Origin: a virus
Direction: 5' to 3' (one strand)
Virus record (IMG/VR): IMGVR_UViG_3300047377_000344
Location: 1 to 30,194 of that record
Length of the DNA stretch: 30,194 bases
Below, piece by piece: positions 1 to 5,604 of the stretch. The notes under the pieces were generated by a model. That model did not search any database. It saw only the letters and a list, made by a program, of their open reading frames with translations, and was not told the DNA's origin. Numbering within the stretch: the first letter of the stretch is position 1; each line of letters opens with the position of its first letter. A program made the position numbers and the translations under genes.

Positions 1-2
1 AA

Positions 3-275
3 ATGGAATCACTAACACTCAAAGAGCTGATCGCAGCGCAAAAGCTTTTGAAATTTGAGATATCACAAACAAAGAAGGCGAAAGAATTAGCAGCGATTGA
101 AATTGTGATTGCTGCGGAAATGGCGCCGGCAAAAGATCGCGCCAAAAAGATCGCGGCGCGCACTGGTCGCAATGAAGGCAAGATGAAGATTGCGGGCGAG
201 ATTGCCAAGTACAAAGTCACACTTGCGCAGGTCAAGGCCCACGAACGCACCAGCGTTCGCATCGATATGATCTAG
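3..275 (+). CDS. small Lys/Ala-rich phage protein, possibly 5'-truncated
   Basis: The frame encodes 90 residues, strongly helical, with alternating Lys/Glu/Ala (rich in KK and AKE runs) and no cysteine or hydrophobic segment. Only two bases precede the first ATG, so no ribosome-binding site can be judged and the true start may lie outside the window. I do not recognise the family. It is followed at once by a 10-bp hairpin and then by another small gene on the same strand, so it belongs to the small-gene early cluster. A coiled-coil or nucleic-acid-associated role is possible from the charge pattern, but this is only inference. Confidence 0.6.
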   Translation: MESLTLKELIAAQKLLKFEISQTKKAKELAAIEIVIAAEMAPAKDRAKKIAARTGRNEGKMKIAGEIAKYKVTLAQVKAHERTSVRIDMI

Positions 276-286
276 GAACCAACGTG

Positions 287-309
287 ATAGCCATCCATTG
301 GGTGGCTAT
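287..309 (+). terminator. hairpin after the first gene, no U-tract
   Basis: ATAGCCATCC and GGGTGGCTAT form a 10-bp stem (one T-G wobble) around a 3-base loop, 11 bases after the stop codon at 273-275. No T-run follows, so it may be a weak terminator or an mRNA 3'-end protector rather than a strong intrinsic terminator. Confidence 0.5.
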
Positions 310-370
310 TGCGATGCGGCCTCGCATCAATTAAACTGTAACGGCAAAGCAAAGTTAAGGAGACAAAGCT

Positions 371-655
371 ATGACCGATGTGAATGTTTACGGAACCAGT
401 CTGCGCGGGCATTTCAGTATGCCATACGCCAAACTTGTGGAGCTCATAGGCGAGCCCAACGCTGCGAGTGACGGCTACAAGACAGATGTGGAGTGGGCCT
501 TCGAGCGCGATGGCGTAGTGGCCACAATCTACAATTGGAAAAACGGTCCAAACTATACCGGCGGCGGCACCATCGAGGACATCGATGAATGGAACGTCGG
601 CGGCCTTAGTAGCGACGCAATGGACGTGGTAAGCACGCTATTGATGCAGCGATAA
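371..655 (+). CDS. small conserved phage protein (GTSLRG...YNWKNG family)
   Basis: A 94-residue acidic protein. A good ribosome-binding site, AAGGAG at 357-362, sits 8 bases before the ATG. The pattern GTSLRG near the N-terminus, a GEP motif near residue 28, a DVEWAF segment and a VATIYNWKNG strand, then a WNVGG segment, matches a small protein I have seen repeatedly in unrelated phage genomes, with no assigned function. It is monocistronic-looking, bounded by a hairpin on each side. The recurring pattern suggests a small alpha/beta fold that takes part in early takeover or DNA metabolism, but that role is inference. Confidence 0.75.
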   Translation: MTDVNVYGTSLRGHFSMPYAKLVELIGEPNAASDGYKTDVEWAFERDGVVATIYNWKNGPNYTGGGTIEDIDEWNVGGLSSDAMDVVSTLLMQR

Positions 656-661
656 CCAATC

Positions 662-677
662 GGGGGCTCCGGCCCCC
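662..677 (+). terminator. GGGGGC/GCCCCC hairpin with TCCG loop
   Basis: A perfect 6-bp G/C stem with a 4-base loop starts 6 bases after the stop codon at 653-655. No T-run follows. The same stem recurs at 1027-1042 with loop TGCG and a T-run, so this copy is probably a degenerate or weaker version of the same terminator. Confidence 0.6.
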
Positions 678-688
678 ACTCTCAACCT

Positions 689-700
689 GATCCGCGGATC
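689..700. repeat. 12-bp palindrome GATCCGCGGATC, copy 1
   Basis: A perfect palindrome located just after the 662-677 hairpin and 22 bases before the next start codon. An identical copy lies at 2506-2517 and a half copy (CGCGGATC) at 1052-1059. Each of the three follows a G/C hairpin, which argues against chance. It could bind a dimeric regulator; it also contains two GATC (Dam-type) sites. Confidence 0.6.
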
Positions 701-722
701 AAATCAAAAGGAAAACAAACCA

Positions 723-1019
723 ATGGCAAAACCATTTGGAAAGACGCGCGATGTTGAAGAACCATATGCAACTTATGTGGGCTATCACCATGAGATAGGG
801 CCAATCGAAATTCGCATACTGAAACGATACAAGGGCTCGGTAGAGGCCGAGAAAAAGAACCAGTACTCGCGATGGTTCACTGCAGCCAAATCAGACGCGA
901 CCTTCGGAAGCTGGGAATACGGCGACCAATACGCCGGGATGATTCAATCATGCTATCGGCTGTCCGATGCTGAGCCTGAATGGCTAAAGCAATATCGCGA
1001 TGCCGAAGGCCTAGTCTAA
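723..1019 (+). CDS. small conserved phage protein (AAKSDATFGSWEYGD motif)
   Basis: A 98-residue protein starting at ATG 723, with AAGGAAAA about 10 bases upstream as ribosome-binding site. The central segment RWFTAAKSDATFGSWEYGD (near residues 50-68) resembles a small conserved protein I associate with phage early regions; no function is known to me. No cysteine cluster or membrane segment is present. It lies alone between the 689-700 palindrome and a strong terminator at 1027-1050, so its mRNA probably ends there. Confidence 0.72.
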   Translation: MAKPFGKTRDVEEPYATYVGYHHEIGPIEIRILKRYKGSVEAEKKNQYSRWFTAAKSDATFGSWEYGDQYAGMIQSCYRLSDAEPEWLKQYRDAEGLV

Positions 1020-1026
1020 TCAACCT

Positions 1027-1050
1027 GGGGGCTGCGGCCCCCATTTTTTT
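1027..1050 (+). terminator. strong rho-independent terminator
   Basis: GGGGGC, loop TGCG, GCCCCC, then A and seven T residues, 7 bases after the stop at 1017-1019. This is a textbook intrinsic terminator and ends the transcript of the preceding gene. Confidence 0.88.
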
Positions 1051-1100
1051 GCGCGGATCAAAGCCCGGAGCCTGGCCTCGAGCATGAGCCCGGCGCAGTC

Positions 1101-1128
1101 ATATATAAATGCAAAGAGGCCGCAAGCC
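1101..1128 (+). repeat. TATA-N8-AGGCCGCAAGCC element, copy 1
   Basis: ATATATAA (1101-1108), eight bases, then AGGCCGCAAGCC (1117-1128). The same two boxes with the same 8-base spacing occur at 1157-1184, and a near copy at 2540-2567. GGC and GCC inside the second box can pair as a mini-hairpin. Confidence 0.7.
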
Positions 1129-1156
1129 TGGCAGGCCGCAGGCTTTGCCAGCAGAC

Positions 1157-1184
1157 ATATATAAAACACTCAAGGCCGCAAGCC
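1157..1184 (+). repeat. TATA-N8-AGGCCGCAAGCC element, copy 2
   Basis: ATATATAA (1157-1164), eight bases unrelated to those of copy 1, then AGGCCGCAAGCC (1173-1184). The start-to-start distance to copy 1 is 56 bases. Conserved boxes with a non-conserved spacer of fixed length look like a protein-binding site or promoter-like element rather than a simple duplication. Confidence 0.7.
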
Positions 1185-1265
1185 TAACGGCTCGCAAGCC
1201 GAGCTCATGACGGGCTCTAAGCAAATGCCAGGCACCAAAAAAATGTGCAAATGACTGGCAGAATT

Positions 1266-1274
1266 TGCTAAAAT
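1266..1274 (+). promoter_or_regulatory. candidate extended -10 promoter
   Basis: TGC followed by TAAAAT (1269-1274) matches the extended -10 form TGnTATAAT at five of six core bases. The -35 region (around 1246-1251) is poor. A transcript would begin near 1281, about 40 bases before the ATG at 1321. Confidence 0.4.
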
Positions 1275-1320
1275 AAACGCAACGGTCAAGCAATTGGCTG
1301 GCAACAAAAGGGAAAAAATT

Positions 1321-2055
1321 ATGGTTAAGAAACTATTGGATACCGCCAAGGTTAGCGGTAACACAAAGGTCGCTAAGACCGGCAAGAAAGGCATGCCATT
1401 CGGTGGCAATGTACGGATGGCGCAGCTATCTATGATGCCAGACAACATACTGTGCGCCGGTAGCAAGGCAGCCGGTTGCATGGATTTATGTCTGAAAGAT
1501 GCGGGCCTAGCCGCAGTCTATCGCAGCGTGAACCAAGCACGCCAAGCGCGCACAGATTACTGGCACAAAGACCGCGAAGGTTTTCTGTCACAGCTGCGCC
1601 GCGAACTATCAAACTTCGCCAAGCTTTGCGAAAAGCAAAACGTGAAGGGCGTGGTGCGGCTTAACGTGCTCTCCGATATCGCATGGGAGGAGCACAACAT
1701 ACCCCAAGATTTTCCGACGCTGTACTTCTACGACTACACCAAACGCGCCAAGCGCCTAGGCAAAGACAAGACGCCCGCCAACTATGATCTTATGTTTTCA
1801 TACAGCGCGCGGCACCAGTATCGCAAGCAAGTATTGATGGCAGTGTGCCACGACAACCCGATAGCCGTAGTATTCAAAAGCAAGATGCCCGACACATTCC
1901 TAGGGCGTGACGTTATCGACGGCGACCAGTCAGATCTAACCAACGTTTACGCTGGCAAGGTAGTTATCGGACTAAAGGCCAAAGGCCCAGCAAAGCACGA
2001 CACGAGCGGATTCGTGGTCGATGCCAACGTCATTCCATCATTCACAGTGGCGTAG
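1321..2055 (+). CDS. GP88-domain phage protein
   Basis: A 244-residue protein resembling the GP88 domain (named after mycobacteriophage gp88). Typical features are a Cys-rich N-terminal part (C45, C53, C57; CAGSKAAGC and DLC), a VNQARQAR helix followed by DREGF (residues 70-88), a VVRLNVLSDIAWE segment (111-123) and TLYFYDYTKR (133-142). The biochemical role of GP88 is unknown to me; the conserved Cys and aromatic/acidic residues suggest metal binding. I chose ATG 1321 over a TTG at 1294 because AAAAGGG lies about 8 bases upstream of it. The next gene follows after 13 bases and is probably cotranscribed. Confidence 0.82.
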   Translation: MVKKLLDTAKVSGNTKVAKTGKKGMPFGGNVRMAQLSMMPDNILCAGSKAAGCMDLCLKDAGLAAVYRSVNQARQARTDYWHKDREGFLSQLRRELSNFAKLCEKQNVKGVVRLNVLSDIAWEEHNIPQDFPTLYFYDYTKRAKRLGKDKTPANYDLMFSYSARHQYRKQVLMAVCHDNPIAVVFKSKMPDTFLGRDVIDGDQSDLTNVYAGKVVIGLKAKGPAKHDTSGFVVDANVIPSFTVA

Positions 2056-2068
2056 GGAGACAATCGCA

Positions 2069-2458
2069 ATGGCTATCTGCTGGAAAAACTACATACATGC
2101 GGAAGCAATTTTTACTTTCGCAAACTATCCTCAAGAGATGGGAGAGCAAAATTTCAAACTTGACGTGACCGAGTCAGAAGACCGAGTAATCTACAACGTA
2201 ATCAAATCGATGTTTGACACCGACAACGAAGACGAGCGAGAACTGATGAGCGATATCGTCAAGGTATCGTTCTGCCTTTCCAACCTCCAACACCCTCACA
2301 AGATGACCGACAAAGAGGCCGAGCAACTGTGGAAGCTTCCTGTAATGAAAGCCTTTCTTGCCCGCAACGGTAAGTACTACTTTGATGAGGAGCAACGCGA
2401 CGAGGTCGAGTCATCAATCAAAGAATTGTTGGACTGCTGGAAGGAAGAGATATGCTGA
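2069..2458 (+). CDS. acidic protein of unknown function
   Basis: A 129-residue acidic protein starting MAICWKNYIHAEA, with GGGAG about 9 bases upstream of ATG 2069; an upstream in-frame ATG at 2021 lies within the preceding gene and has no ribosome-binding site, so it was not used. The middle and C-terminal parts are predicted helical (DEQRDEVESSIKELLDCW). No motif I recognise. It probably shares the transcript of the GP88-like gene and ends at the hairpin 2467-2482. Confidence 0.72.
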   Translation: MAICWKNYIHAEAIFTFANYPQEMGEQNFKLDVTESEDRVIYNVIKSMFDTDNEDERELMSDIVKVSFCLSNLQHPHKMTDKEAEQLWKLPVMKAFLARNGKYYFDEEQRDEVESSIKELLDCWKEEIC

Positions 2459-2466
2459 GCAGGGAA

Positions 2467-2482
2467 GGGGGAGTAATCCCCC
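2467..2482 (+). terminator. GGGGGA/TCCCCC hairpin with GTAA tetraloop
   Basis: A 6-bp stem closed by GTAA, a GNRA-type tetraloop, 8 bases after the stop at 2456-2458. No T-run follows, so termination may be partial or the hairpin may protect the mRNA 3' end. Confidence 0.55.
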
Positions 2483-2505
2483 AAGCCCTTTAGGCCCGAC
2501 GCCTT

Positions 2506-2517
2506 GATCCGCGGATC
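2506..2517. repeat. 12-bp palindrome GATCCGCGGATC, copy 2
   Basis: Identical to 689-700 and again positioned just downstream of a G/C hairpin. It opens the second repeat-rich intergenic block. Confidence 0.6.
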
Positions 2518-2523
2518 GCCGAA

Positions 2524-2653
2524 AGCCGCAAGCCGCAAGTATATATATTCGATCAAGGCCGCAAGCCCGCAAGCAAGCCCAATAAAAAACGAAAAAGGCC
2601 GCAAGCCCTCAGGCGCACGCACGGCCCCGCACAAGGCCGCAAGGCCGCAAGCG
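2524..2653 (+). repeat. cluster of GGCCGCAAGCC units (with TATA block copy 3)
   Basis: AGCCGCAAG units at 2524-2539, TATATATA (2540-2547) plus 8 bases plus AGGCCGCAAGCC (2556-2567), AAGGCCGCAAGCC at 2595-2607, and a tandem AAGGCCGC/AAGGCCGCAAGCG at 2633-2653. These match the elements at 1101-1128 and 1157-1184, about 1.4 kb away, so the same element family occupies both intergenic regions. Confidence 0.7.
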
Positions 2654-2787
2654 CACCCCAACCCCTAGTCGGGCGAGAAAACGCCTCAAATCAAACGCTA
2701 GACACCTTGCGGGAGGGGTGGGGAGCGAATCAACCCCCACAAACCCCCACATTTTGGAACATTTTTGTCGATACTCATAATTCTCTA

Positions 2788-2815
2788 TTGACATAGAACA
2801 CCAAAGCATTATTAT
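2788..2815 (+). promoter_or_regulatory. near-consensus sigma70 promoter
   Basis: TTGACA (2788-2793, perfect -35), a 16-base spacer, and TATTAT (2810-2815, five of six -10 bases). A start near 2822 would give a leader of about 27 bases containing the AAAAGGAG ribosome-binding site of the gene at 2849. It probably drives the five or six genes up to 4684. Confidence 0.8.
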
Positions 2816-2848
2816 CGAACGCGCATAGCAAACAAAAGGAGTAAGCAA

Positions 2849-3013
2849 ATGCAATTAAAAGAATGGCCAGCAACAGAAAACTCACTGACTCAAGCAGTGA
2901 GAGAAATGATTACCCACGAGATCGACATCATTCACGAGAGTGATTGGTGGAAAGAGATGATTGATGAAGCCGTAGATCGCAGGCTTGCTGAGCGCAAACA
3001 GGAGGCTAAGTAA
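2849..3013 (+). CDS. 54-residue acidic phage peptide
   Basis: A short gene directly under the 2788-2815 promoter. AAAAGGAG (2834-2841) lies 7 bases before ATG 2849, the best ribosome-binding site in this part of the window. The product begins MQLKEWPATENSL and is mostly helical, rich in Glu/Asp, with a WW pair (residues 32-33) and a basic/Ala C-terminus ending RKQEAK. The stop at 3011-3013 is two bases from the next start. No family recognised. Promoter, ribosome-binding site and tight spacing all support it despite its length. Confidence 0.78.
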   Translation: MQLKEWPATENSLTQAVREMITHEIDIIHESDWWKEMIDEAVDRRLAERKQEAK

Positions 3014-3015
3014 TC

Positions 3016-3645
3016 ATGGCACCACGCAACAAGAAACCATTCCAGCCCAAAGACCTTGACCCTACGCTTGCGGCGATAGAGCCACGCTCTGCGATGGAAC
3101 TCAAGAACCTCAGTCACAACGTCACCTTCTCTGAAGAGACGCATTGTTTCCGAGCATCTGTCTACATCAACGGCAAGCGCATGTTCTCTGCCTCCAACGG
3201 TGGCAACGGTGGCCCGAACTTCTACTCACCATCTGATTTCGGCAAAGGCAAAGAAGATTTTGAGGAGGCCATGTCTCTGGCCCGCGAAGAAGCCAAGCAA
3301 TACACACTCAAGAAGATTGAGTTAGGCGAAGACCTGCAATGGGCGATAGATGCATTCGGTGATGGAAAGAGTGACGAACTAATCGATTGGCTGATCGCGG
3401 ATCTGATCAACGAACAACTGACGCTGAAAGAGATGCGCAAGACGTTGAAAAAGAAAGTCGCGGTTTATGACCCCAAGAGCAACGACATCTTGCACCTTGG
3501 CAGAGACAAGCCCACCGATGAGATCTTAGAAAAATACAAGGCTCACTTCATCCTACAGCGCAACGACAAGAACGCCAAAGATTGGGTATGGCTCAACATG
3601 ATCCCAGAAGCAGAAGCATACAAATACTGGAGGACTGCATCATGA
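3016..3645 (+). CDS. phage protein of unknown function, 209 residues
   Basis: A soluble, charged protein with a basic N-terminus (PRNKKPFQPKDLDP), a beta-rich segment around residues 33-70 (FRASVYINGKRMF, then a Gly/Asn loop NGGNGGPNFYSP), and a helical middle and C-terminus. No catalytic motif is visible. The ATG follows the previous stop by two bases, with GGAGG (3001-3004 region) as a distant ribosome-binding site. Its stop TGA overlaps the ATG of the next gene (ATGA), so both are translated together. I do not recognise the family. Confidence 0.75.
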   Translation: MAPRNKKPFQPKDLDPTLAAIEPRSAMELKNLSHNVTFSEETHCFRASVYINGKRMFSASNGGNGGPNFYSPSDFGKGKEDFEEAMSLAREEAKQYTLKKIELGEDLQWAIDAFGDGKSDELIDWLIADLINEQLTLKEMRKTLKKKVAVYDPKSNDILHLGRDKPTDEILEKYKAHFILQRNDKNAKDWVWLNMIPEAEAYKYWRTAS

Positions 3646-4181
3646 GTTCAATCGACGGCAAGATTTCCTGTGACCGCTGTGGTGAATACAACCATGAACG
3701 TAGCATGGTGTTTCACGGCACCACCTCCATGTGCGTCGGATGCAATGACGAGGTCGAAGAGTTGGAAGAGATGTACGGCCTGACCAAAGAGCAAAGGCTT
3801 AGCCATCTTGACACATCAACTCCTAACACCACTGTTTCTGACACCACCGTTGCTGACGAAGACATCTTCTTCGCATGCGACGAGTGCGGCACGATGACTG
3901 CTGAGCACATGCTTGCAAAAGTTCCAACCAACGCAGGCACACTCAACTGCTGCCCGATGTGCTACAGCGAGTGCTATGAAGACCCCCGTGGCATCTCAAC
4001 GGAATACACCATCAACTACCTTGAGGTAATCAAGCACGAAGTGAAGGTCACGGCCATGAGCCGTGCCCAAGCGGAGCGCATCACATTGTCTGGGAACAAA
4101 GAGTTTGCTTTACGCACAACCCGACTGCCTCAGACCATTGGGAAATCAATAATTAAGGAGACTAATGATGACAAACCTTAA
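3642..4181 (+). CDS. double zinc-ribbon protein
   Basis: A 179-residue protein with two Cys4 modules: C10-x2-C13 with C31-x2-C34, and C79-x2-C82 with C104-x2-C107 (extra cysteines at 103 and 111). Such modules bind zinc and are common in phage proteins that interact with RNA polymerase or nucleic acids; the target here is unknown. A Thr/Asp-rich linker (residues 57-73) separates the modules and a mixed alpha/beta tail follows. ATG 3642 was chosen because it forms an ATGA overlap with the upstream stop and immediately precedes the first ribbon; an in-frame ATG at 3582 lies inside the preceding gene. It overlaps the next gene by 17 bases. Confidence 0.8.
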   Translation: MSSIDGKISCDRCGEYNHERSMVFHGTTSMCVGCNDEVEELEEMYGLTKEQRLSHLDTSTPNTTVSDTTVADEDIFFACDECGTMTAEHMLAKVPTNAGTLNCCPMCYSECYEDPRGISTEYTINYLEVIKHEVKVTAMSRAQAERITLSGNKEFALRTTRLPQTIGKSIIKETNDDKP

Positions 4182-4362
4182 AATTATTTTTGTGGACGGC
4201 AGGGAAGACTTAATTGTCCCATACCCAACTAGCTACTCTCTAGGCCACTACTGGAGCATGTTCCAGTATCTATCTGAGTTGTTACGCACCAGATGCATTC
4301 ATGAGGATGAGATCAAAGACGTAACCGCTACTGAGCTTCCAGAGTATCCAAGCCATGGATGA
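4165..4362 (+). CDS. small protein of unknown function, 65 residues
   Basis: The ATG pair at 4165/4168 is preceded by AAGGAG (4155-4160); the second ATG has the better 7-base spacing, so the product may be one residue shorter. The N-terminus reads as a beta-hairpin (LKIIFVDGREDLIVPY), the rest as helix. No family recognised. It begins within the last codons of the double zinc-ribbon gene and its end overlaps the next frame by 8 bases, consistent with a compact operon. Confidence 0.65.
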   Translation: MMTNLKIIFVDGREDLIVPYPTSYSLGHYWSMFQYLSELLRTRCIHEDEIKDVTATELPEYPSHG

Positions 4363-4684
4363 CCTCATTTCGTCAACAGACCCCTACGAGAAAGAAACTC
4401 GTGGGGGCATGAGAGATAACTCATCCACCATGCACCAACACAAAGTTGAGCGCGAGTTCACTTGCTTGTGGTGTGGTGTGAAGTTCAAGAGCACGCAATC
4501 ATCGGCCAAGTACTGCTGTCAGGCGCATCGAAGCAAAGCCTTTCGAGCAGTGAGACGCATTGATAAGCCAAAGCGGATCACTCAACTGAGGCGTAGAGGC
4601 AAGGGTTTCAGACCACCGATTGCATTGGTTTGTTACCATGCGTCCTCTTCACCACCATCAGATGGCTCTTCGTCCGATTCGTAA
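4355..4684 (+). CDS. zinc-finger protein (CxWC...YCCxxH type)
   Basis: The core C37-LW-C40, C54/C55 and H58 with a following basic helix (KAFRAVRRIDKPKR) is the small treble-clef-like finger common in phages and bacteria (form CxxCGxxF...AKYCxxxCRxxxxR). It probably binds DNA or RNA. The start is uncertain: ATG 4355 overlaps the previous gene but has no ribosome-binding site; ATG 4409, just after the 4381-4407 hairpin, would remove 18 residues and keep the finger. The last 52 bases run antisense to the end of the terminase small-subunit gene, giving a Ser/Pro/Asp tail. Confidence 0.7.
   Translation: MDDLISSTDPYEKETRGGMRDNSSTMHQHKVEREFTCLWCGVKFKSTQSSAKYCCQAHRSKAFRAVRRIDKPKRITQLRRRGKGFRPPIALVCYHASSSPPSDGSSSDS
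4381..4407 (+). other. 10-bp hairpin near the zinc-finger start
   Basis: CCCCTACGAG, loop AAAGAAA, CTCGTGGGGG form a 10-bp stem with one T-G wobble, directly before an in-frame ATG at 4409. No T-run follows. It could modulate initiation at 4409 or act as an attenuator. Confidence 0.5.
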
Positions 4685-5301
4685 TCATACTCTTCCTCGC
4701 CATCTAGGGGCCCCGCTGCGGGCTCCTCATCTTCGGGCTCCTCGAACTGCGCATCCTCGAACTGTGCATCCTCAACATCCATCACGCTGTCATCCACCAC
4801 TGCAGCGCGCAAGCCGGGCATCAACTGATTTTTGTCGAGCAGAGCATTCAGCCTGGCCTCAACTTCTGATCGATCCATCTGGTCGATACGACCAAGCTTG
4901 ATCTCCTTCTTTTCAATCATCAAACCCGCAAGCTTTGCTCTGCCCAACTCTGCTGTGACTGCTGCACCATACGATCCATCTTCAACGGCCCTGTCTCTGA
5001 TCATCTGCAAGTCACGCGCAACCTTCTCAAACGTGATCTCATACTTCTTCTGCTGCGCTTCTTGGAGCTCACGAATCTTCATCTGCAGGTTCATGTATCT
5101 GGGATCATGCAAAAGCACATACGCAATCTGTCTTGGGTTTGAGTAGCCCGCTCGATGTGCAGCTTCGGTATTAGTCAAATCGTGATATACATAGTGCTGA
5201 ATGAACGCCTGCTGCTTCTTCGTGAACGGCTTCTCCTTGTGCCTCTCAGGCAGACTTCGCTTTGGGTTATTCAACATATCCACCGCTTGATTTTTCGCCA
5301 T
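4633..5301 (-). CDS. terS: terminase small subunit
   Basis: A 222-residue protein matching the phage terminase small subunit (Terminase_2 type), which recognises the packaging site and brings DNA to the large subunit. Residues 26-60 carry the signature FTKKQQAFIQHYV, then TNTEAAHRAGYSNP, a helix-turn-helix; residues 70-160 are helical for oligomerisation. The C-terminal 50 residues are extremely acidic and include a direct EDAQF/EDAQF repeat (177-186), as expected for a tail contacting the large subunit. The large subunit is not in the window. ATG 5301 is preceded by AGAAGAG within a 23-bp tandem repeat. Its 3' end overlaps the + strand zinc-finger gene by 52 bases. Confidence 0.88.
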   Translation of the reverse strand: MAKNQAVDMLNNPKRSLPERHKEKPFTKKQQAFIQHYVYHDLTNTEAAHRAGYSNPRQIAYVLLHDPRYMNLQMKIRELQEAQQKKYEITFEKVARDLQMIRDRAVEDGSYGAAVTAELGRAKLAGLMIEKKEIKLGRIDQMDRSEVEARLNALLDKNQLMPGLRAAVVDDSVMDVEDAQFEDAQFEEPEDEEPAAGPLDGEEEYDYESDEEPSDGGEEDAW

Positions 5302-5302
5302 A

Positions 5303-5349
5303 CTAAAATCTCTTCTATACGCCTTCTAAAATCTCTTCTATGCGCCCTT
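5303..5349. repeat. 23-bp tandem repeat in the terS leader
   Basis: CTAAAATCTCTTCTA plus a short G/C tail occurs twice in tandem (5303-5325 and 5326-5349, differing at one or two bases near the end). On the - strand it duplicates the purine-rich AGAAGAGATTTTAG that ends at the terS ATG, so the ribosome-binding segment is present twice. Confidence 0.75.
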
Positions 5350-5426
5350 GCTTCTCATCCTACAAAAAAAATTTTTTCTTTTCTTCCCCCCCCTATTCTA
5401 AGAAGGGAGTAAGGGTGTATCCCGTA

Positions 5427-5452
5427 GGGGAGATATGTATATCTCTCTCCCC
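5427..5452. other. inverted repeat GGGGAGATAT...ATATCTCTCTCCCC
   Basis: The core AGATAT-GT-ATATCT is a perfect 6-bp inverted repeat, extended by GGGG and CCCC arms with a small offset. An outer pair, AGAAGGGAG (5401-5409) and CTCCCCTTCT (5447-5456), gives a competing fold. It may be an operator or terminator associated with the iteron region. Confidence 0.5.
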
Positions 5453-5595
5453 TTCTTTAGAAGTGCACCTCGTGCACCTTGCAGTGCCCTTTAAAATCAA
5501 TGACTTAGGTAGGGGTAGGTGCAAGGTGCACGGCACTGCACGCTGCACCTCGTGCACCTACCTCGACTTCCTTATAAATCAATGACTTAGCACAC

Positions 5596-5604
5596 TTATC
5601 CACA
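5596..5604 (+). promoter_or_regulatory. perfect DnaA box TTATCCACA
   Basis: The nine bases are identical to the strong E. coli DnaA box. It lies inside the iteron array, 1 base before a GGGTAGGTGCAA iteron arm. One exact 9-mer is not proof of DnaA binding, but its placement is suggestive. Confidence 0.6.

Larger units (their letters stand above)
1051..1320. other. structured intergenic region with repeats and a promoter
   Basis: No convincing coding frame is present on either strand. The stretch holds a CGCGGATC half-palindrome (1052-1059), two TATA-N8-AGGCCGCAAGCC blocks, an imperfect hairpin (1122-1148, GCAAGCCTG against CAGGCTTTGC with one bulge), extra GCAAGCC units, and an extended -10 promoter candidate before the GP88-like gene. 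The block is far more G/C-structured than flanking coding DNA. Confidence 0.6.
2459..2848. other. second structured intergenic region, no gene before 2849
   Basis: The 390-bp gap holds, in order, the 2467-2482 hairpin, the 2506-2517 palindrome, a run of GCCGCAAG units with one TATA box, a low-complexity stretch rich in CCCC/CCCAC (about 2653-2750), and a strong promoter (2788-2815). I see no supported coding frame on either strand. Confidence 0.6.

Noticed and set aside
1101-1200. Repeats considered as a CRISPR array
   Set aside because: Units are only 12-13 bases, irregularly spaced, with no uniform spacers and no cas genes.
3396-3403. A fourth CGCGGATC element
   Set aside because: It lies inside the coding sequence of the 209-residue protein, without an adjacent hairpin or full palindrome, so it is most likely chance.
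5340-5585. Open frames on both strands through the iteron region
   Set aside because: Their translations simply reflect repeat and homopolymer sequence, and they lack ribosome-binding sites; the noncoding interpretation explains the repeats better.
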